A stretch of 64,000 nt of DNA from Timema cristinae (GCA_039000515.1 JBCFYV010000596.1:1-64000); one strand, 5' to 3'. Counted from the stretch's first letter, positions 32,351 through 46,249 are shown. The notes: generated from the sequence alone by a model not told the origin. Made by a program: numbers and translations.

Positions 32351-33480
32351 GGTAAAATGGACGTCTAGCTGACTGGAATGAATAAGCTAATTTTTCTGCT
32401 CGAGAGTGTGATTTATTGTATCTTGACGTTATGTCTCCCCACGTTTAGTCAAACTTGGTCGCCTACACACTTTACGGTCCGCACTACACTTCTTATCTCT
32501 CTCAATTCTTGGAAAAAAGTTTTGCTTGCTGCCTTTACTGATTACCGGTCGTGGTCGCCAGTCTCCTAATTGTTTAAACAAACCAGTAGTTCTGCCAACC
32601 TGATGGCTGGAATCCACCAGTTTGTATAACGTTAGCAACGCCATCTATTTTAGAGCTGAAAGCTCAACACGCCGCCAGGGAGGGTAGGCAGGGCCTTAAT
32701 TCGACAAGAACGAGTGATATCCCGATAGCCCGCCTCCAGCTGTATTATCACAGACACACAAGTAATATGCAGTCCTTGCGAGATTCGAGATTTCTGTTTG
32801 AACGATCATTCACAAGTTGTCTCTTAAAATAATTGGACTCATATTGTAGTGATATTGATATTTATACCACTATCAGGGTTATTTCATTATTAAAACATGT
32901 AGTAATTTTTAGATTTGTGTTTTATTTGTTATTCTGTGAACTGTAAAGAAACTATGTATATAAAAATTATTAAAATAATAAACAATGGTTCCTTCCATCA
33001 CAACCTGGAAAACGTCAAGCTTTGAAACCGAGAATGAGCATAATGTATTTAGGCAGATAGGCTTTATGTTTATTTTATATGTTAGGGGGTTTCCCAGAAT
33101 CAGTAACACAGAATATACAATCTAGTAAACAATAAATGGCTGTAAGCGATCCCCCCAAGGTTTCGACACATTGCATATCAAGAATAATGAAATAAAACTT
33201 AACATTTGATAGCACTTTTTACAGCCATTGTATAAGTAATTTTTTTCATAAAAAAATAGCAATTTAGGCATTTTTTAGTGTTTAATTTATAATTATTTGA
33301 AAAAGTTTAGTCATTAATAATGCGAAAAAGGCATTATTTTATATAACTTTAAATTTTGGGTAAACTTATTACTCTGAATAAATTTAAAATGCATATGGAA
33401 AAAATAGTTTCACAATCTTCATTTAGTGAAAACTGCAATTATTATCTTTTAATTAAATTATCTATGTTTTTATATGTATT
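32351..33480. other. Intergenic, moderately GC-rich island then AT-rich DNA
   Basis: 32360-32720 is less AT-rich than its surroundings but contains no convincing protein or RNA signal. 32720-33480 is AT-rich with no feature seen. Confidence 0.45.
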
Positions 33481-36400
33481 TATATTTTAAATTAGAGGTA
33501 AAAATTTTTCCAAAAAATTTTTAAATTTTTTTTAAAAAAATTTTTTTTTTTACCCAAAAACCCCCCAAAAAATTTTTTTTAAACAAAATTTAAAAAAAAA
33601 CTTAAAACCCTTTTTTTGGGAAAAAGTTTTTTGAATAGGGGAAACGGGGGCGACTCGTAAAACCAAAAAAAAAAAGGGGGGTGCCAATTCAAATTTTTCA
33701 AAAAAAAAGAATAAACCTTTTTTTAAAATACATACCCCAAAACTAATTTAATATCTTTTTCCCCTTGGGGTAATATTTCACCCGCGGGAGGGATTTGTAG
33801 TTTTTTAAAACCCCAAAAATAGGTTTCCCCCTTTTAAAAAAAAAAACCAAAAATTTTACAATTAAAGAAGTTTTTTTGGGAAAAATTTTGACACAAAAAT
33901 AAAACCCAAAATTTTTTTTGAAAAAAAACTGCCTTTTTGACTGTTTTTTTAACCCCAATTAAAAAACCAAAAATTTTAATTTTTGGGAAAAAAAAAAAAA
34001 AAAATTGGGAAAACACCCACTTTTGCAAAAACCTTTTCCCCTTTTCTGGCGAAAAAAAAAAAATTTTAAAAAAAACCTTAGAAAAAAAATTAAAACCCCC
34101 CATAAAAATTGGGCTTTTTTTACAAAAACACCCAAAAAAATTTTAATTTTAAAAAAAGCCTCAAACTTTTTAAATAAAAAATCCTTTTTTCTTTTTTAGG
34201 TTTTTTCAAATTTTTCTAAATGACTCTTTGGGGTTTTTAAAATTAAAAATTTTTTTAAAAAAAATTTCCTCGACAGACAAACATGGAAAAAGGGGTGACA
34301 AGTTTTTCCCCCTGCTTTCTATTTTTAAAAATTTTTGACACTTTTTGTGAAAAAAAAACCCTCTTTCTGTTTTGGGCCCCCTTTTCAAAGGGATTGTTAA
34401 AAAAAAATTTAAAAGTTTTGGGGCCTTTTTTTCAAAAATTTTAAAAATTTAAAATTTTTTTCATTTAAAAAAATGAAACAGGTCCCAAACGGGAGTAAAA
34501 ATTTTTTGAAATTCACCCCGACATAAATGATATTTTCTCTGTGCCCAAAAATTTTTTTTTTCTCAAAAAAAAGGGAAAAAAAATTTTTTGGGGGGGGTTT
34601 TTAAAAATTTTTCCCGGGAAAAAACTTACAATAATCGAAAAAATTTTCTGGCTAAAAAAAATTTACAGCAACAAATTCCCATAAAGATGAATCGCCCCTT
34701 TTTCTTGACAGAAAAAAGAGTTCCCCCCCAAACCCTTTTTTTGCCCTTATTACGAGTGGTTTTTCCTTTTTCGTCTCCTTTTAAAATTTTTTTTTTTATC
34801 AAAAATTTATTTTTATTATTTTCCTTTTTTTTTTTTGGGAAAAATTTTCCCTATAAAAAAATTTTTTTGTTTTTTAAACAAACGCTGGATTTTTTTCCCC
34901 CTTTTTTGCAACTTTTTAAAAAAATAAATCAAAAATAGAATTATTTTTTAAAAAAAATTTTTCCCAAAATATAAAAACATCACCCTAATTTTCCCCTTTT
35001 AAAACCCAAAAGCTTTTCAATTGTTGCTTTTTTTTTAAAGTCCTCCTCTTTTCCCATTGTGTCCATGCACTTTATAATTCTTTTCTTTTTTTGAAAAAAT
35101 TTTTTTTTTCTGTTTAAAAAAAAAGTTCCATTTTGGGAGGTCAAAAATTTTTGGAAAAAATTTTTATTCCACAACTTCATCTAAAATCGCTGTTCTTTTT
35201 AGGGGAAATTTAAAAAAAAAAATTTTCAAAAAACCCCCCCAAACGGGGGAAAAAAAATACGGGATTACGTTTAAATTTAATTTCCCTTTTAAAAAAATTT
35301 ATTTAAAAAGTGCAAGACGTGAACATAACCAAACGTTTGGTAGCTTTTCCCCTTTTTTTTCCCCCGAACACCATTGAGAGATCCACTCCCAAAATGAAAA
35401 AAACCATCATAAGTTTTTTGCATTAAATTTAAAAAGGGGTCTTTCCCCCAAAATTTTTTATCTTTTTCCCTTTTGAGAAAATTTTTCAAAATCAACGTCG
35501 TAAAGGGGGGGTTTTCATATTTCCCAAAAAAATTTTTTTACGGCTTCCCGGTTTCTAATACCGGGAAAAATTTTAACCATTTAAAAAATATCTGAACATC
35601 AGTTTTTTTCCCTTAAAACTAAAACACCCCAAAAAACTGGCAATTTTTAAAATTTTTTTTGAAATTTCTTCTTTTTAAAGTCCCCGCATGCATTGAATAT
35701 TTAAACGAATTAAAATAGAGGTCCCCTTTAAAAAAAATGTAACTTTTCCAAAAACCCCCCTTTTAAAGAAAACACCCAAAAATCCGCCCCCAAAAAATTG
35801 ACAAGTCCACGAAAAAATTTCCGGGGGTAAAAAAAGAAACATTTTTCTCTGAAACCCTAAGGGCCATTCGAAAGCGCCACAAAAATCGAATAAAATTTTT
35901 TGGGGGTAATTTTTTTTAAAAAAATACCTGTTTTTTAGTAATTTTTTTTTTAAATTTTTTCTAGAACAATTTTTGGTGTGGGGTCAAACAAATTTTTTTT
36001 AATTTCTAATTTTTCTTCTTGATACACAAAAAAAAATTTTTTTTCGTAAAATGTTTTGCACAAAATTTCATTTCGATATTTAAAAAAAAAACCACTAACT
36101 CGAACTCGTTCAAAATAAAAACCCTATTTACATAAGCCAAAATTTTTTTTTTAAAATTTAAATTTGTTTTGCGAAAAAATGCTTTTTGATATTTAAAATA
36201 AGCACTAAATCTGTAAATTATTAGGGAACTAATTAACTACTATTTAAACAATCATTGTACAAAATTTAAATTTGGTACAGTTTAAAAAAAAGGGAAAAAC
36301 CCAAACATTTTAAAAAAAACATTATAACTGGTAGTAATGTTTTGGTTGATAAAAAACAAATCGCCAAGTTCGCTATCAAGGTGCGCACCGGGCCCAAAGT

Positions 36401-39049
36401 TTTTAAATTCCATTTTAAAACTAACTTGCAAGGTCAACAACCCTCTCTCCCTTCTCAAATGCGCATGCTCAAAAAGGGTTGCACCCCCCTGGAGTTTAGT
36501 AAAAAGCACTGGGACAGCGCTAGCAGTCGGGAAACGGGGGAATAGTAAATAAAAAAAAAAACGCAAGAGCATAGCAAATTTTTTAAAGAAAAAATTTTCC
36601 TTTAAAAAAACCCGGATTCACTATGAAATTTTAATTTTTATTATTTAAATTAAATAATGTTAAAAAATTTTTTGGGGGAAAATTATAAGTGGTGCACTTG
36701 CCCTGTGCATTTAAGAGGAGTCGCCACTGATGTGAAAAATAGTGAAATACATTAATCCCCGTTTAATCCCGTCCCGTATTTTTTTTGGAAAAGAGAAAAT
36801 TTTTTTCATTTTTTTTAAAAATACAAAAAAAAGGGTTTTATGATTTTTTTAATTTTATTTTAAATATTTAACGAATAAAAGATTTTAAACCCACTGCTGT
36901 CTGCAAAAAGGGTAAAAAAACTTGTTAACCTCCATTTTTCAAACCTTATTTTTAAAACAGAGTCCCATTTTTAAAAGCTATGTTTCGTTAAATTTTTTTG
37001 TTAAACAATTGTGAATATTTTTTTAAAGGGAAATAAACAAAAAATTAAATATATAAAAAAATATTGGCCTAAATTACTGTAAATTAACTATCATATTAAT
37101 TTTATTACCATCTTTTTTTTAATTACAGCCCACCCCAAAGTGATAGATGTCAGCTGTTGGCGTAGTGATTTTAGTAGGGATTACTTCTAGTAACTTTTCG
37201 ATATGTCATCCAGGTAAACTTGGGTAGCAATGAATAAAAGCACTAAGGAAAATTAATTACAAACCAAGAATCAATGGTTAAAATTTAAATTGATTATATT
37301 TTCCCAAATTTTTGAAAAATTTTTAGGAATACGGAAACTTTTTTAGGGTTTAAATAAATTAAATAATTTCTAAGACATATACAACATTCAAAAAAGGGCC
37401 AGAATTGATCAAAAAATTTTAAATACTAAACCGCCCCTCCCACAAATCGAACCCGAAACCCTTTTGCACTGTAGACCATCCCGCTAGCGATGACTAACGT
37501 TCGGGCTATGTTTACTATAAATACATCATATTTAAAGCCTGTTTTTTTTCTTCCTTTCTCTCCCCCAACACTGTCAAACTTTTAATTGGGGGGCCCCCGG
37601 AAAAATATCTTGATAAGAAAATATTTTATTCCCCTTTAAAACGGGGTTTAAAATCCAAGAATCACGTTTAAGTTTTGAAATTTTTTTCCGAAATTTTAAA
37701 GGTTTTTAAATTTTTTAAAACTATTCTATTGGAATATTAAAATTTCTGGGTTTAAAAACCCCACCTTTAAGATTATAATTGGGAAAAATTTAAAAACGTT
37801 GAAAGCTACTATAAATAGTCTAGATGATGATTTTCCCTTTTTAAAGGTGAATATCCTTTGGGGCCCCCCTAAACAATATAGGAAGGTATGTGTTTATTAT
37901 TTTATGCATTTTTTGGGCCCAAGTATGATTTATAGTAGTAAGTATTTTGCTTTTGCAAGTGTGTGAGCACTTTAAATTTTACTTTAAATAAAAAACCCCC
38001 CAATTTACTTTTTTAACGACCTTTTTTTTCTACCAATTTTTTTATTACTTCTTTGCAAAAAAAATAATGTACAAAAAAATTTTAATTTCATTCAAAAAGG
38101 GAAGGTTTTTTTTAACATATAAACCCAAAAAAATATCATGTGTTGTGTTGAGAAAGAGCGCATATTTATTTAAATTTAAATTTTAATCAAAATAACAAAA
38201 GAAATTCTTACCAAAAAGAGTAACTTAACAAATTTATTTCCCAAATTTTTTTAAAGCCCCTTTTAAATTTATTTAGTGTTTAGGTTTTGAGGTTTGATTT
38301 ATTCTGGGGTGCAAGGAAAGGAAACAAAATTTTTATAGAAAAATGCACCATATTTATTTTGGAAAGGGGGGTTTGGGAAAACAAATGGGAAAGAACACAT
38401 GTGGAGAGCCACCAAAAATATAAATAAATTTATAATTTTTTTTTTTGGGTAGGAAAATTAATTAATAACCAAATTTTTTTTTGGTAAATTTGATTTATTG
38501 TTGCAATTCCTAAAATTTTTTAATAAAATTTTTTGGGCTTTGATTCACCAACCGTTTTCATAAGTTTTTAATATTTTATATAATATTATAAAAGTTGTAA
38601 AAATTATATATATATAAAATTATATAAAAAAAATATATATAAAAAAATTTAAAGTTTAAATTGGGGTTTTTTTAAAATATTTACTTTATAAAACGCTTTT
38701 TTCTCTATTGAAAAATCTTTTTTTTTGGCCTTTTTTTTTAAATTTGAAAAAATAATATACATTTTGAAATATTTTTTTGGCCTTAATTTTTTTTTTTCTA
38801 TCACAAGAAGACATGTTGATAGGGAATACATGTCCGGTGGGGTAGAGCTCCCCGCCCCCTTACTCAAATGAAACATTATTAAAACATAAGTATTCATTTT
38901 GAATGTACCGATTCAGAATTCCAAAGCCTTTTGAAGAAGATGAAAGTTGGGGAATTAAACAATTGAAAAAGAATAAATTTTTGAGTTGTATAGGGAAAAA
39001 GACGATGAAAAAATACCTAATTATTTATGAGAAAGATACCTTTCAAAAA

Positions 39050-39400
39050 AAATATAACAGGAATCGGGAGCAGGGAAAGTGATAGACAACAAAGTGGGCG
39101 ACACGAGAAAGGGCAAAGTGGTAACAGCAAAAAGCAGACACGAAAAACGACACGGGCCAAGGATCGACACGAGCTGGGCCCTGTGATAACAACCCAAAAC
39201 CCGGGGAGACAAAATGAAAACAATTATTTTTGGGAAGGGTGGGTGGGTCAAGTGTCGACACGACTTGGGCCAACTGCTAGCAAGCCCAAAATATAGGGGT
39301 ACAAAGTGATAGACAAAAAAAGGGGGTTTACACGAAACACCAACTGCTCCCACAAACTTTGATAATTTCCCGTTAAGAGGGCCCAAAATGGGCAGAACAG
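39050..39400 (-). repeat. Minisatellite, inverted relative to 41270-41640
   Basis: Short units with 'gacacgag', 'tgggcc', 'aactgctagcaag' and 'caaagtgatagac' repeat loosely every 50-70 bp. Complemented, they resemble the array at 41270-41640. The exact period is obscured by sequence quality. Confidence 0.5.
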
Positions 39401-39479
39401 TTAAATTTAATACAAAGCTTGTCCTTGATTTCAATTTTTTCAAACCCACAATTTCTTACTTTTCAAAACCCAAAAAATT

Positions 39480-39920
39480 TTTTTGTCAAGTAGTGAAGTA
39501 TGGTTTTCCCCCCCCCTAAATAACACGTTGCAAAGGGGTAAGTATTGTTTTTACCTCCCCAAAAAAATACGTGGGTAGGTTAAATATATTTTACCTCCCA
39601 AATTTAAAAATTTTTTACTATGTAAAGATTGTTTGAACCCCCCTAAAAACCCCTATCAAAGGGTAAAATAATTTTTTGACCTCCTAAATAACACTGTTTC
39701 CCAGGTTAAGTAAAAGTTTAAAACCCCCAAAAAACACTGTTTTGCTAGGTTTAAGTAATTTTCTGACCTCCTAAATAACACGTTTGCTAGGCCTAAGTAT
39801 TGTTTTTACCTCCTAAATAAACATGCTAAAGGGGTAAGTATTTTCTGACCTCCTAAATTAAAAGCTGTTTGTAGGTCAAGTATTGTCCTGACCCCTAAAA
39901 AAACGCTTTTTTTCAACGGC
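39480..39920 (+). repeat. Tandem repeat of 50-60 bp units, blurred
   Basis: Units contain variants of 'acctcctaaataacac', 'gctaggtttaagta' and 'attgtttt' roughly every 55-60 bp, about seven copies, with run-type corruption in each copy. Confidence 0.65.
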
Positions 39921-39959
39921 TTATAAAGTTTTTTTTAAATACTTTGGGAAAAAAAAAAA

Positions 39960-40250
39960 TGGGGGCCCCAGCGGCCCCAGGGTAAGGGTCAGACTTCTGA
40001 GCTGGCGGCCGGGGTTCAATCCTCGGGGCCCCGGCCCCAAAATTTTTCCGATTACCAAACCCCTTCCCTTTTACCTCTGACAAACATCTTTGGGAATTTT
40101 GGGGGAAAGGCCAGGCCTCCACCGTGTTTTGGGTTTTCCCCGTTAAACGTAGGCCCCCCATTTTTATCTCACAAACACCCAACCATTAAAACATTAAATA
40201 AGTGCGTAAACCCGAACGGGTATAAGACGCGGGCTAATAATAATAAAATT
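39960..40250 (+). mobile_element. tRNA-SINE copy inside the corrupted block
   Basis: A tRNA-like head (gacttctgagctggcggccg, then 'ggggttcaatcctcgg') is followed by the same body as the copy at 25281: 'ttacctctgac', 'ccaggcctccaccgtg', 'aagtgcgt' and an (ATA)n tail. Many bases are replaced by homopolymer extensions of their neighbours. Confidence 0.75.
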
Positions 40251-41269
40251 TAAAATAACATTCCCCCATAAATGGAATTGGGGGTGATAGTTTTCCACAC
40301 CCTTTTGATTTTTAAAAAATCTAACTTTTACAAAATAATGCGGGAAATTTCATCTAAGCTTAGCTCCTTTTTTCTAACCCCTTAAAAAAACCTGGGGGCT
40401 AACCCAACATCAACAAAAAATTCCTTTGCTTTGATGGGTTTAAGGGGCTAAAGCTTCATTTTCAAAATAGACTGGGCTGTAATGAAAGGGGAAAATCAGG
40501 CTTTAAAAACCATCTGGGTGTAAGGAGGGTGATATTTCATTTAAAGGTTTTCATTCTTCCCCACATTTAAATGGAGACATACTTAAATAACATTTCTTCT
40601 TTAATCCATTAGTGCAATTAAAATTTTTTTTTTTACACTGGGTCTTACCACCTCTTTGGGGTTTTACGCTTTTTTAAAATAATTTTCGTTAAAAGTGTTG
40701 AAAAATAGGAAGATTAAAAATTTTTATATAGTGCAACTGAATTTGGGGTGTGGGGAGGGTGAAAAACCTTTTTTAAAAAAAATTTACCCCACAGTAAAAC
40801 CCGCAGAATCGAACCAGGGCAAAAAAAACCAAACCCAAATTAGTTTCCCCGGCAGTTGCTCTTTTATATAAAATTTTATTTTATCTTTTAGTTTTTTAAA
40901 GTAATTTTTCCCTTTATAACAAAAACTTTTTTCTACGTTCCACCGATTTTGTTTTTCATTCAAGAAACATTTATTATTTTCAAAACCAATTGTAAAGTAT
41001 CAAAACCTATTTATTTTAAATTATAACTAAAAATATGTTTGAAAAAATTTTTGAAGAGTGCAATGTTAATAAATTAAATTTAAAAATTTTAAAACAAGGT
41101 TTTTAAAATTTTTACCCTAAAGGGGACCTTTACCCCTTTTTGAACTAGTTTTAAAACAAGGGGGCGGAGGGGGACAATTTCTAGGAATCCATACCATCCT
41201 TTTACCCAACCCCTCAAAACCCCCTATTTATCACTTTGGGTTTTTTTGAAATAACTTGTCTTTCACTTG

Positions 41270-41640
41270 AGCCAAATCCTTTAAATGGATTCAACTGAGT
41301 TTGCGAGCATTTGGTCCCCCTCGTGTTTGACCGCTTGGGTGTCTATCAAATTTGTCCTCTTTTATGGGACTTGTCTATCAAAATGGTCCACTCGTGGGCG
41401 AACACTTGGGCCCCTTCTTTTTTTTGCGTGGCTAGCAGTTGGTCCTTTTTTTTACAGATTTGTTCTCCCCGTTTCGACCCCTTTTTTGCCCATCACTTTG
41501 TACCCTATACAGAGCTTGTCTAGCCGTTGGTCCCAATCGTGTCGGCCACTTTACCCCCCCACCCCCCAAAAAATTTTTTTTAGCTTTCGAGCAGTTTGTT
41601 GTCTAGCATTTGTATGGAGCCAAAAAAGGAAACATGGATA
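41270..41640 (+). repeat. Minisatellite, inverted partner of 39050-39400
   Basis: Units with 'cttgtctatcaaa', 'ggctagcagttggtcc', 'cgtttcgacc' and 'catcactttgtac' repeat about every 60 bp. Open frames on both strands here are repeat translation. Confidence 0.5.
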
Positions 41641-41699
41641 GAAAATTTTAAAAATTTTTTTAAAAAAATTTCCCCCAATTTTTACCCCTGGGAAAGGGC

Positions 41700-42850
41700 C
41701 AACTGTGAAAAAAAAAACGTCCACGAAGGTTTCCCTCAACCCCAAATTTTTAAAAAATTCCCCCAAATTTTTTTTTTTTTGCAATTGTTTGGTTTTTTGC
41801 TTGTTCCGGATTGTTCCAAAAACAAAATTTTGTTTTTTTCTGTTTTGGGTTGCCTCACAAATGATATCTTTACATTGAAGGGGGTAACCCTTTAAGGGAA
41901 CCCCCCCTCCCCCTCCCACCAAAAACTTTTTAAAAATTTTCATTTTAATTTTTTGCCCCAATCCCTTTTTTTCCGTATTGTACCGCAAAAAAGGGTGTTT
42001 GTTTCCCCATTTATTCTTCAAAAAATGATACATTAATTTGGGGACACCCTTGCCTTTTCCCGTGAGGGGCCAAAATTTAGGTAACCCCCCTCCCACTTTT
42101 AAAAAAGAAAGTATTTTTCTATTGCATTTGTTTGTTTTGAATCGTCCCAACAAAAATTTTTTTGCTTCATTTTGATAATCTCACAAATGTATTTTTACTT
42201 TTGGGAGTGCCAACTTTTCGATATTTCCCCCCACTTTTTAAAAATTTAAATTTTAATTTGGTTTTTCGATCGTTTTTTTTCACATTGTTAATTTTTTTTT
42301 TAAACGTCCCCAAAATTTAAATATACTTAACATTTGCCTCCATGAATTTGGCCCTTTTCCCCTTTTTTAAAAAATTTTTTTTTATGATTACAAAAACTTT
42401 TTTTCTTTGTTATTCCGGAATTTTCCGCCCAAAAAAACAGGTTTTTTTCCCTTTTGAAAACGCCAAAAAATTTTATGTTTTACTTTGAACCCACCATGAA
42501 GCTGCCTTTACCTCCTTTCCCCCTTTAAAAAAATTAAAAAATAAATTTTTTTGATTGCAATTAATTAAATTTTTTCGTTTGTTCCGGGTTGTTCTTGAAA
42601 AAATAGTTTGATAGTTTTTTTACAACCCCTAAAAATTTTTATGCACGTCCATGAATTTTACCCCCTCCCCCCATTTTTAAAAATCCAAAAATTTTTTGAT
42701 TGCAATAATTTTTCTTTATTTGTTCCGAAAGGGGTTCCCAAAAAAAAAACCCCATATTTTCGTTTTGTCAGGACAACACAAGATTTTTTACATTAGGAGC
42801 GTTGGGTTGACGCCTTTAACAAAACCCTAAAACCCACATGAACAAAATTT
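41700..42850 (+). repeat. Blurred tandem repeat, units of about 110-300 bp
   Basis: The theme 'ttgttccggattgttccaaa' then 'tttttac(a/t)tt' and a C-rich 'cccctccccc' segment recurs near 41800, 42130, 42270, 42400, 42580 and 42715. Boundaries cannot be fixed because of the homopolymer texture. Confidence 0.4.
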
Positions 42851-44815
42851 CAACTTTTTTAAAAAAATATATTTTATCTTTCCAAACAATAAATATTTTT
42901 TTGGTTCATTTAGATTTTTTTTTTGCGAAGAGTTCCATTTGATTCTTTTTTCAAAAGGGGTCGATAAATTTTTTTTTAGTAGAACCCCTTTTCCATTCTT
43001 TAAAAACTTGAAAAATTTTGTTTAAAGTTTGTTTTTTTATTTTGTTTTTAGTTCCCCTTTAAAAAGTTTATCTTTATTTTTTTTTGAATTTCTTTTTTAA
43101 AAAAAAAAAGTTTATTTCATGGGATAGTTTTAAAATTAATATATTCCCTTTTCACTATGCCCAAGCTTTGTTTCCTCACCCCCGACTGGAAAAAAAATTT
43201 CCCAAAATTTTTAATTTTATTTTTTAAAAATTTTTTAGGGTTTTTTCCCGATTATTTGGGGCATTAAAATTTTAATTTTTTTAGTTTTTTAATCTCCTAC
43301 AAAACGCTAAAAAAAACAGTGTCAATAGTGTGATGGGGCCCCCTTTTATGGTTTCGACCTTAGGGCACACAGGGCGTCAAGTACAGAATGTCCCAAACCC
43401 TCCTGTCAAAAATAAAGAAAAATATTGGGCCTTTTATTCACTCACTATACACAAAAAAAGGGAATAAAATGGGGAGAAAGTCAAAAATACAAAAACTTTT
43501 CTACAAATTATTGCATGCCATAAAACCATAGTAAAAAAAAGTTTTTTTTGCCCTCCTTTTTTCCCCAATTTCCAAAAAATTTGGGTTTTGTCTAATTGGG
43601 GCTGTTTTAAATTACCGAAAAAATACCCCAGATCTTTCCTCCTCCTTCCCCCCCACTCCCTAAAAAGAGCTCAAAAAAACCCAGGTTTTCCTAAAATATT
43701 GACATCCCCACCCCCTTTTTTTGGGTACTATTAACTGTTTTTATGTAGTAAATATACCTTTGACCCCAAAGGGGACATGATTTGGGGGGAAAAATCAAAT
43801 TTTTTCCAAAATCTGGCCCTTTCGAAGAAACTAAGAAACTCCTTTACAATAAACATTATTTTTTCAAATCAAATTACTAACAGGGCCCAGAATATAAATT
43901 TTTAAAAAATGATTTAAAATAAAATATAGAAAAGCCTAAATTCAAAAAATTGGGTACAAGTTTTTCCAAAAAACAACAACTAAGAATTAAAAAAAAAATA
44001 AAATTAATGCACATGACTAAAACAAACACCGTTCCTTTACAAAGGAAAATTTAAAAATCTAGCAATAAAGTCTTTTAACAAACAAACTTTTTTCATTTTT
44101 GGGAAAAATAATCTGATTTTCAAAAATTACTTTAAAACAATTCCCCAACCCCAAAGCAACTTTTCACCATTTAATTTTCCCCCTCTAATCTTTTTTTATA
44201 GATTTTTCAAAAAAAGACAAACAAATAGGATACATAGTTTTAAATTTTTTAAAATTTTCTTATCAATCTTACAACTGTTTTTTTTTAAAAAAAATAGGGG
44301 TTTAGGGAAATTTTTGGGTTTTAAAAATCGATACAATTTTAAAAAAATACCCAATTTAAAATAAGTTTCCTCGATATTAAAACAAAAACCCAAAGGGCTA
44401 CCATGAAGTTGGGCCCCCCTTCCCGGAAAGTAAAATACTATTTTTTTTGGGGGTTTTTAAAACGGAAAAAACGGAAAATCTTCGCGGAACAATCCAGGGA
44501 AAAAGGATTGTAAAACAAAAAACTTTAGTTTTTTTATAAAGATAAAACCCAAAAACGGGAAATAAATTTACGATATCCACCAGAAATTTTAAACGAAAGA
44601 AATTTTCCGAATGTATTCTCTTTTTGCAAGCAAAACAAAAACTTCCCCGGGCCCTTTCTTTTCTGATAAATTTTCACTGAAACCCGCCAACGAAATTTTT
44701 CAAACCCCAAGTTTTAAACAGTTGACCCCAAAGGGGTATCAGCTTACTCTGTCTTCTTTTCCCACCAAAAAAAGGCCTTTCTTTACTACACTACCATAAT
44801 AAAAACTGAAATCAT

Positions 44816-45344
44816 GTATCCATGAGAAAACTTATAGTTTTCCATTTGGGAGTAATGCCCCTTTTAAAAGATTATCAATTTTAAAAATATTTTTATTAGT
44901 CTCAGTCCATTATTATCTAATGTTTTTTTTGTATAAGCACAAGGGTCAATATGGTTTTTTTCATAAACATAGACCCTTTTTAAGGATTTAACATAAAGTG
45001 TTGAAACAGTCAAGCCGGTTTACACATAATTTAAAAGGGGTTGTCCTTTTCTCTTTGAATTTATAAATATCTATAGGTTTATGACCTCATCGAGGTTCAA
45101 AGAGTGGCCTTCAAAACTTGCATGCTTATGACGATAGGTTCGGGATGAGCAATGTCCCTTCATGGCTGACAGGAGGGGGTTGTATTATTATAGATAAGTC
45201 TCGACAGGTTCATTGCTACAGTCTGTTTATGGCCTTAGAACAATAGGTGATCTTGTGTCACTCTCTAGCAATAGTGACCTAAAGGACGGGATTGGCAATG
45301 TGACTTGAATCAGCCCCTCCCCCCCGAAATAGTGTTATTTATTA
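44816..45344. other. Normal-quality intergenic DNA, no gene seen
   Basis: Sequence texture is normal again. Words like 'gttcaaagagtggcct', 'gacgataggttcgg' and 'aatgtccctt' hint at old diverged repeats. No open frame is convincing. Confidence 0.4.
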
Positions 45345-45600
45345 TTATTATTTAGCACCACGTCTTACTACCCGTTCGGTTTATACGCTTTAAGTACTAA
45401 TTACGTAATGAATTGGGAATTGGGAAGGTTGAATTAGAGGAAGTGAACCGTATTTGCGTGGAGGGAGATTGGAAAACCATTTAGGAAAAACCACCCCCAG
45501 TTCACCCGACCGAGATTCGAACCTTGATCTCCCCGTCCTCGGCGGTCGAGCTCAACACGACAAGCGCGTTAGCCAACTACGCCACCGAGGCGGGTGTCAC
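45345..45600 (-). mobile_element. tRNA-derived SINE, best-preserved copy
   Basis: Read on the minus strand it starts 'gcctcggtggcgtagttggc' (A box TGGCGTAGTTGG). The B box 'ggttcgaatctcgg' follows about 60 bp later, then 'gggggtggtttttcctaaat' and 'ctccctccacgcaaat', and the tail 'gtagtaagacgtggtgc' with (TAA)n. The tRNA part is clearly recognisable, but the 3' body and tail rule out a functional tRNA gene. This copy anchors the family seen at 25281, 30335, 39960 and, as fragments, 10985-11880. Confidence 0.85.
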
Positions 45601-46249
45601 CGACAGTTGCATGTAGAAAAGGTTATAAACAATTTAAGAAGAATTCCCTTAGTACACCCTGACTATTTGACGAAACCAATCAATCTTTCACTGGTATCCC
45701 GAGTGATAGGTTTATCCATGTGCGCCACAAGTGTTGTTAACGGATTACTCTCAGGAAATTATCAATATAGATTACGGAAAATAGTTTAAATATTTCACTT
45801 TCAGTGCCGAAAACTGTATCTGCACATTAATAAAAGCTACTGTTAGAACAGCAAAGTTAACAATAATTTACAGCCATGAAAATTTGGACACAAATCTTTT
45901 ATAATAAACTAGCATAGCTACATCGAGTTCAGAGAAACCCAACAATCAGTCTAGATTGAAAAAAAAAAACCCACTGATTTGTCTCACATATTCTGTTGGC
46001 TGGAATTTAATCTGGCCTAAGATAACTAGGTATCCCCCTAATAGATGATCTCATCGTATCTAATAAAAATAATAAAATAATTCTACGTTTGTGATTGACA
46101 TGTATATAGCGAAGTACGGAAGAAATAATCACATATTTTGTTTAATTTCAGGCGAATATGAGCTAATAAGCCGTATCCGTAAGATCGCCGATAAGAATAA
46201 AATATGGCGTAGTTACATTGGCATGGCTACAACAGCTGCTGCGTGCCTC
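45601..46249. other. Intergenic, no gene seen
   Basis: Ordinary AT-rich sequence between the SINE and the 58-bp array. No coding or RNA signal is seen. Confidence 0.5.

Larger units (their letters stand above)
33480..44815. other. Abnormal homopolymer-run block, probably corrupted consensus
   Basis: From about 33480 the texture changes abruptly to strings of A, T, C or G runs (cccaaaaattttt, ggggtttt) with few mixed words, and returns to normal near 44815. Known repeats inside are recognisable but blurred: the SINE at 39960-40250 shows bases replaced by copies of their neighbours compared with the clean copy at 25281. No gene can be trusted here. Short frames rich in Lys, Phe, Asn and Pro follow directly from the runs. 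Confidence 0.75.

Noticed and set aside
33743..34938. Several Lys/Phe-rich open frames
   Set aside because: They come from homopolymer runs in the corrupted block and have no domain signal.
45510..45600. Functional tRNA gene on the minus strand
   Set aside because: A and B boxes are present, but they continue into a SINE body and (TAA)n tail shared with other copies.
45454..45789. 111-codon plus-strand open frame
   Set aside because: Its first half is the complement of the SINE and the rest has no recognisable family.
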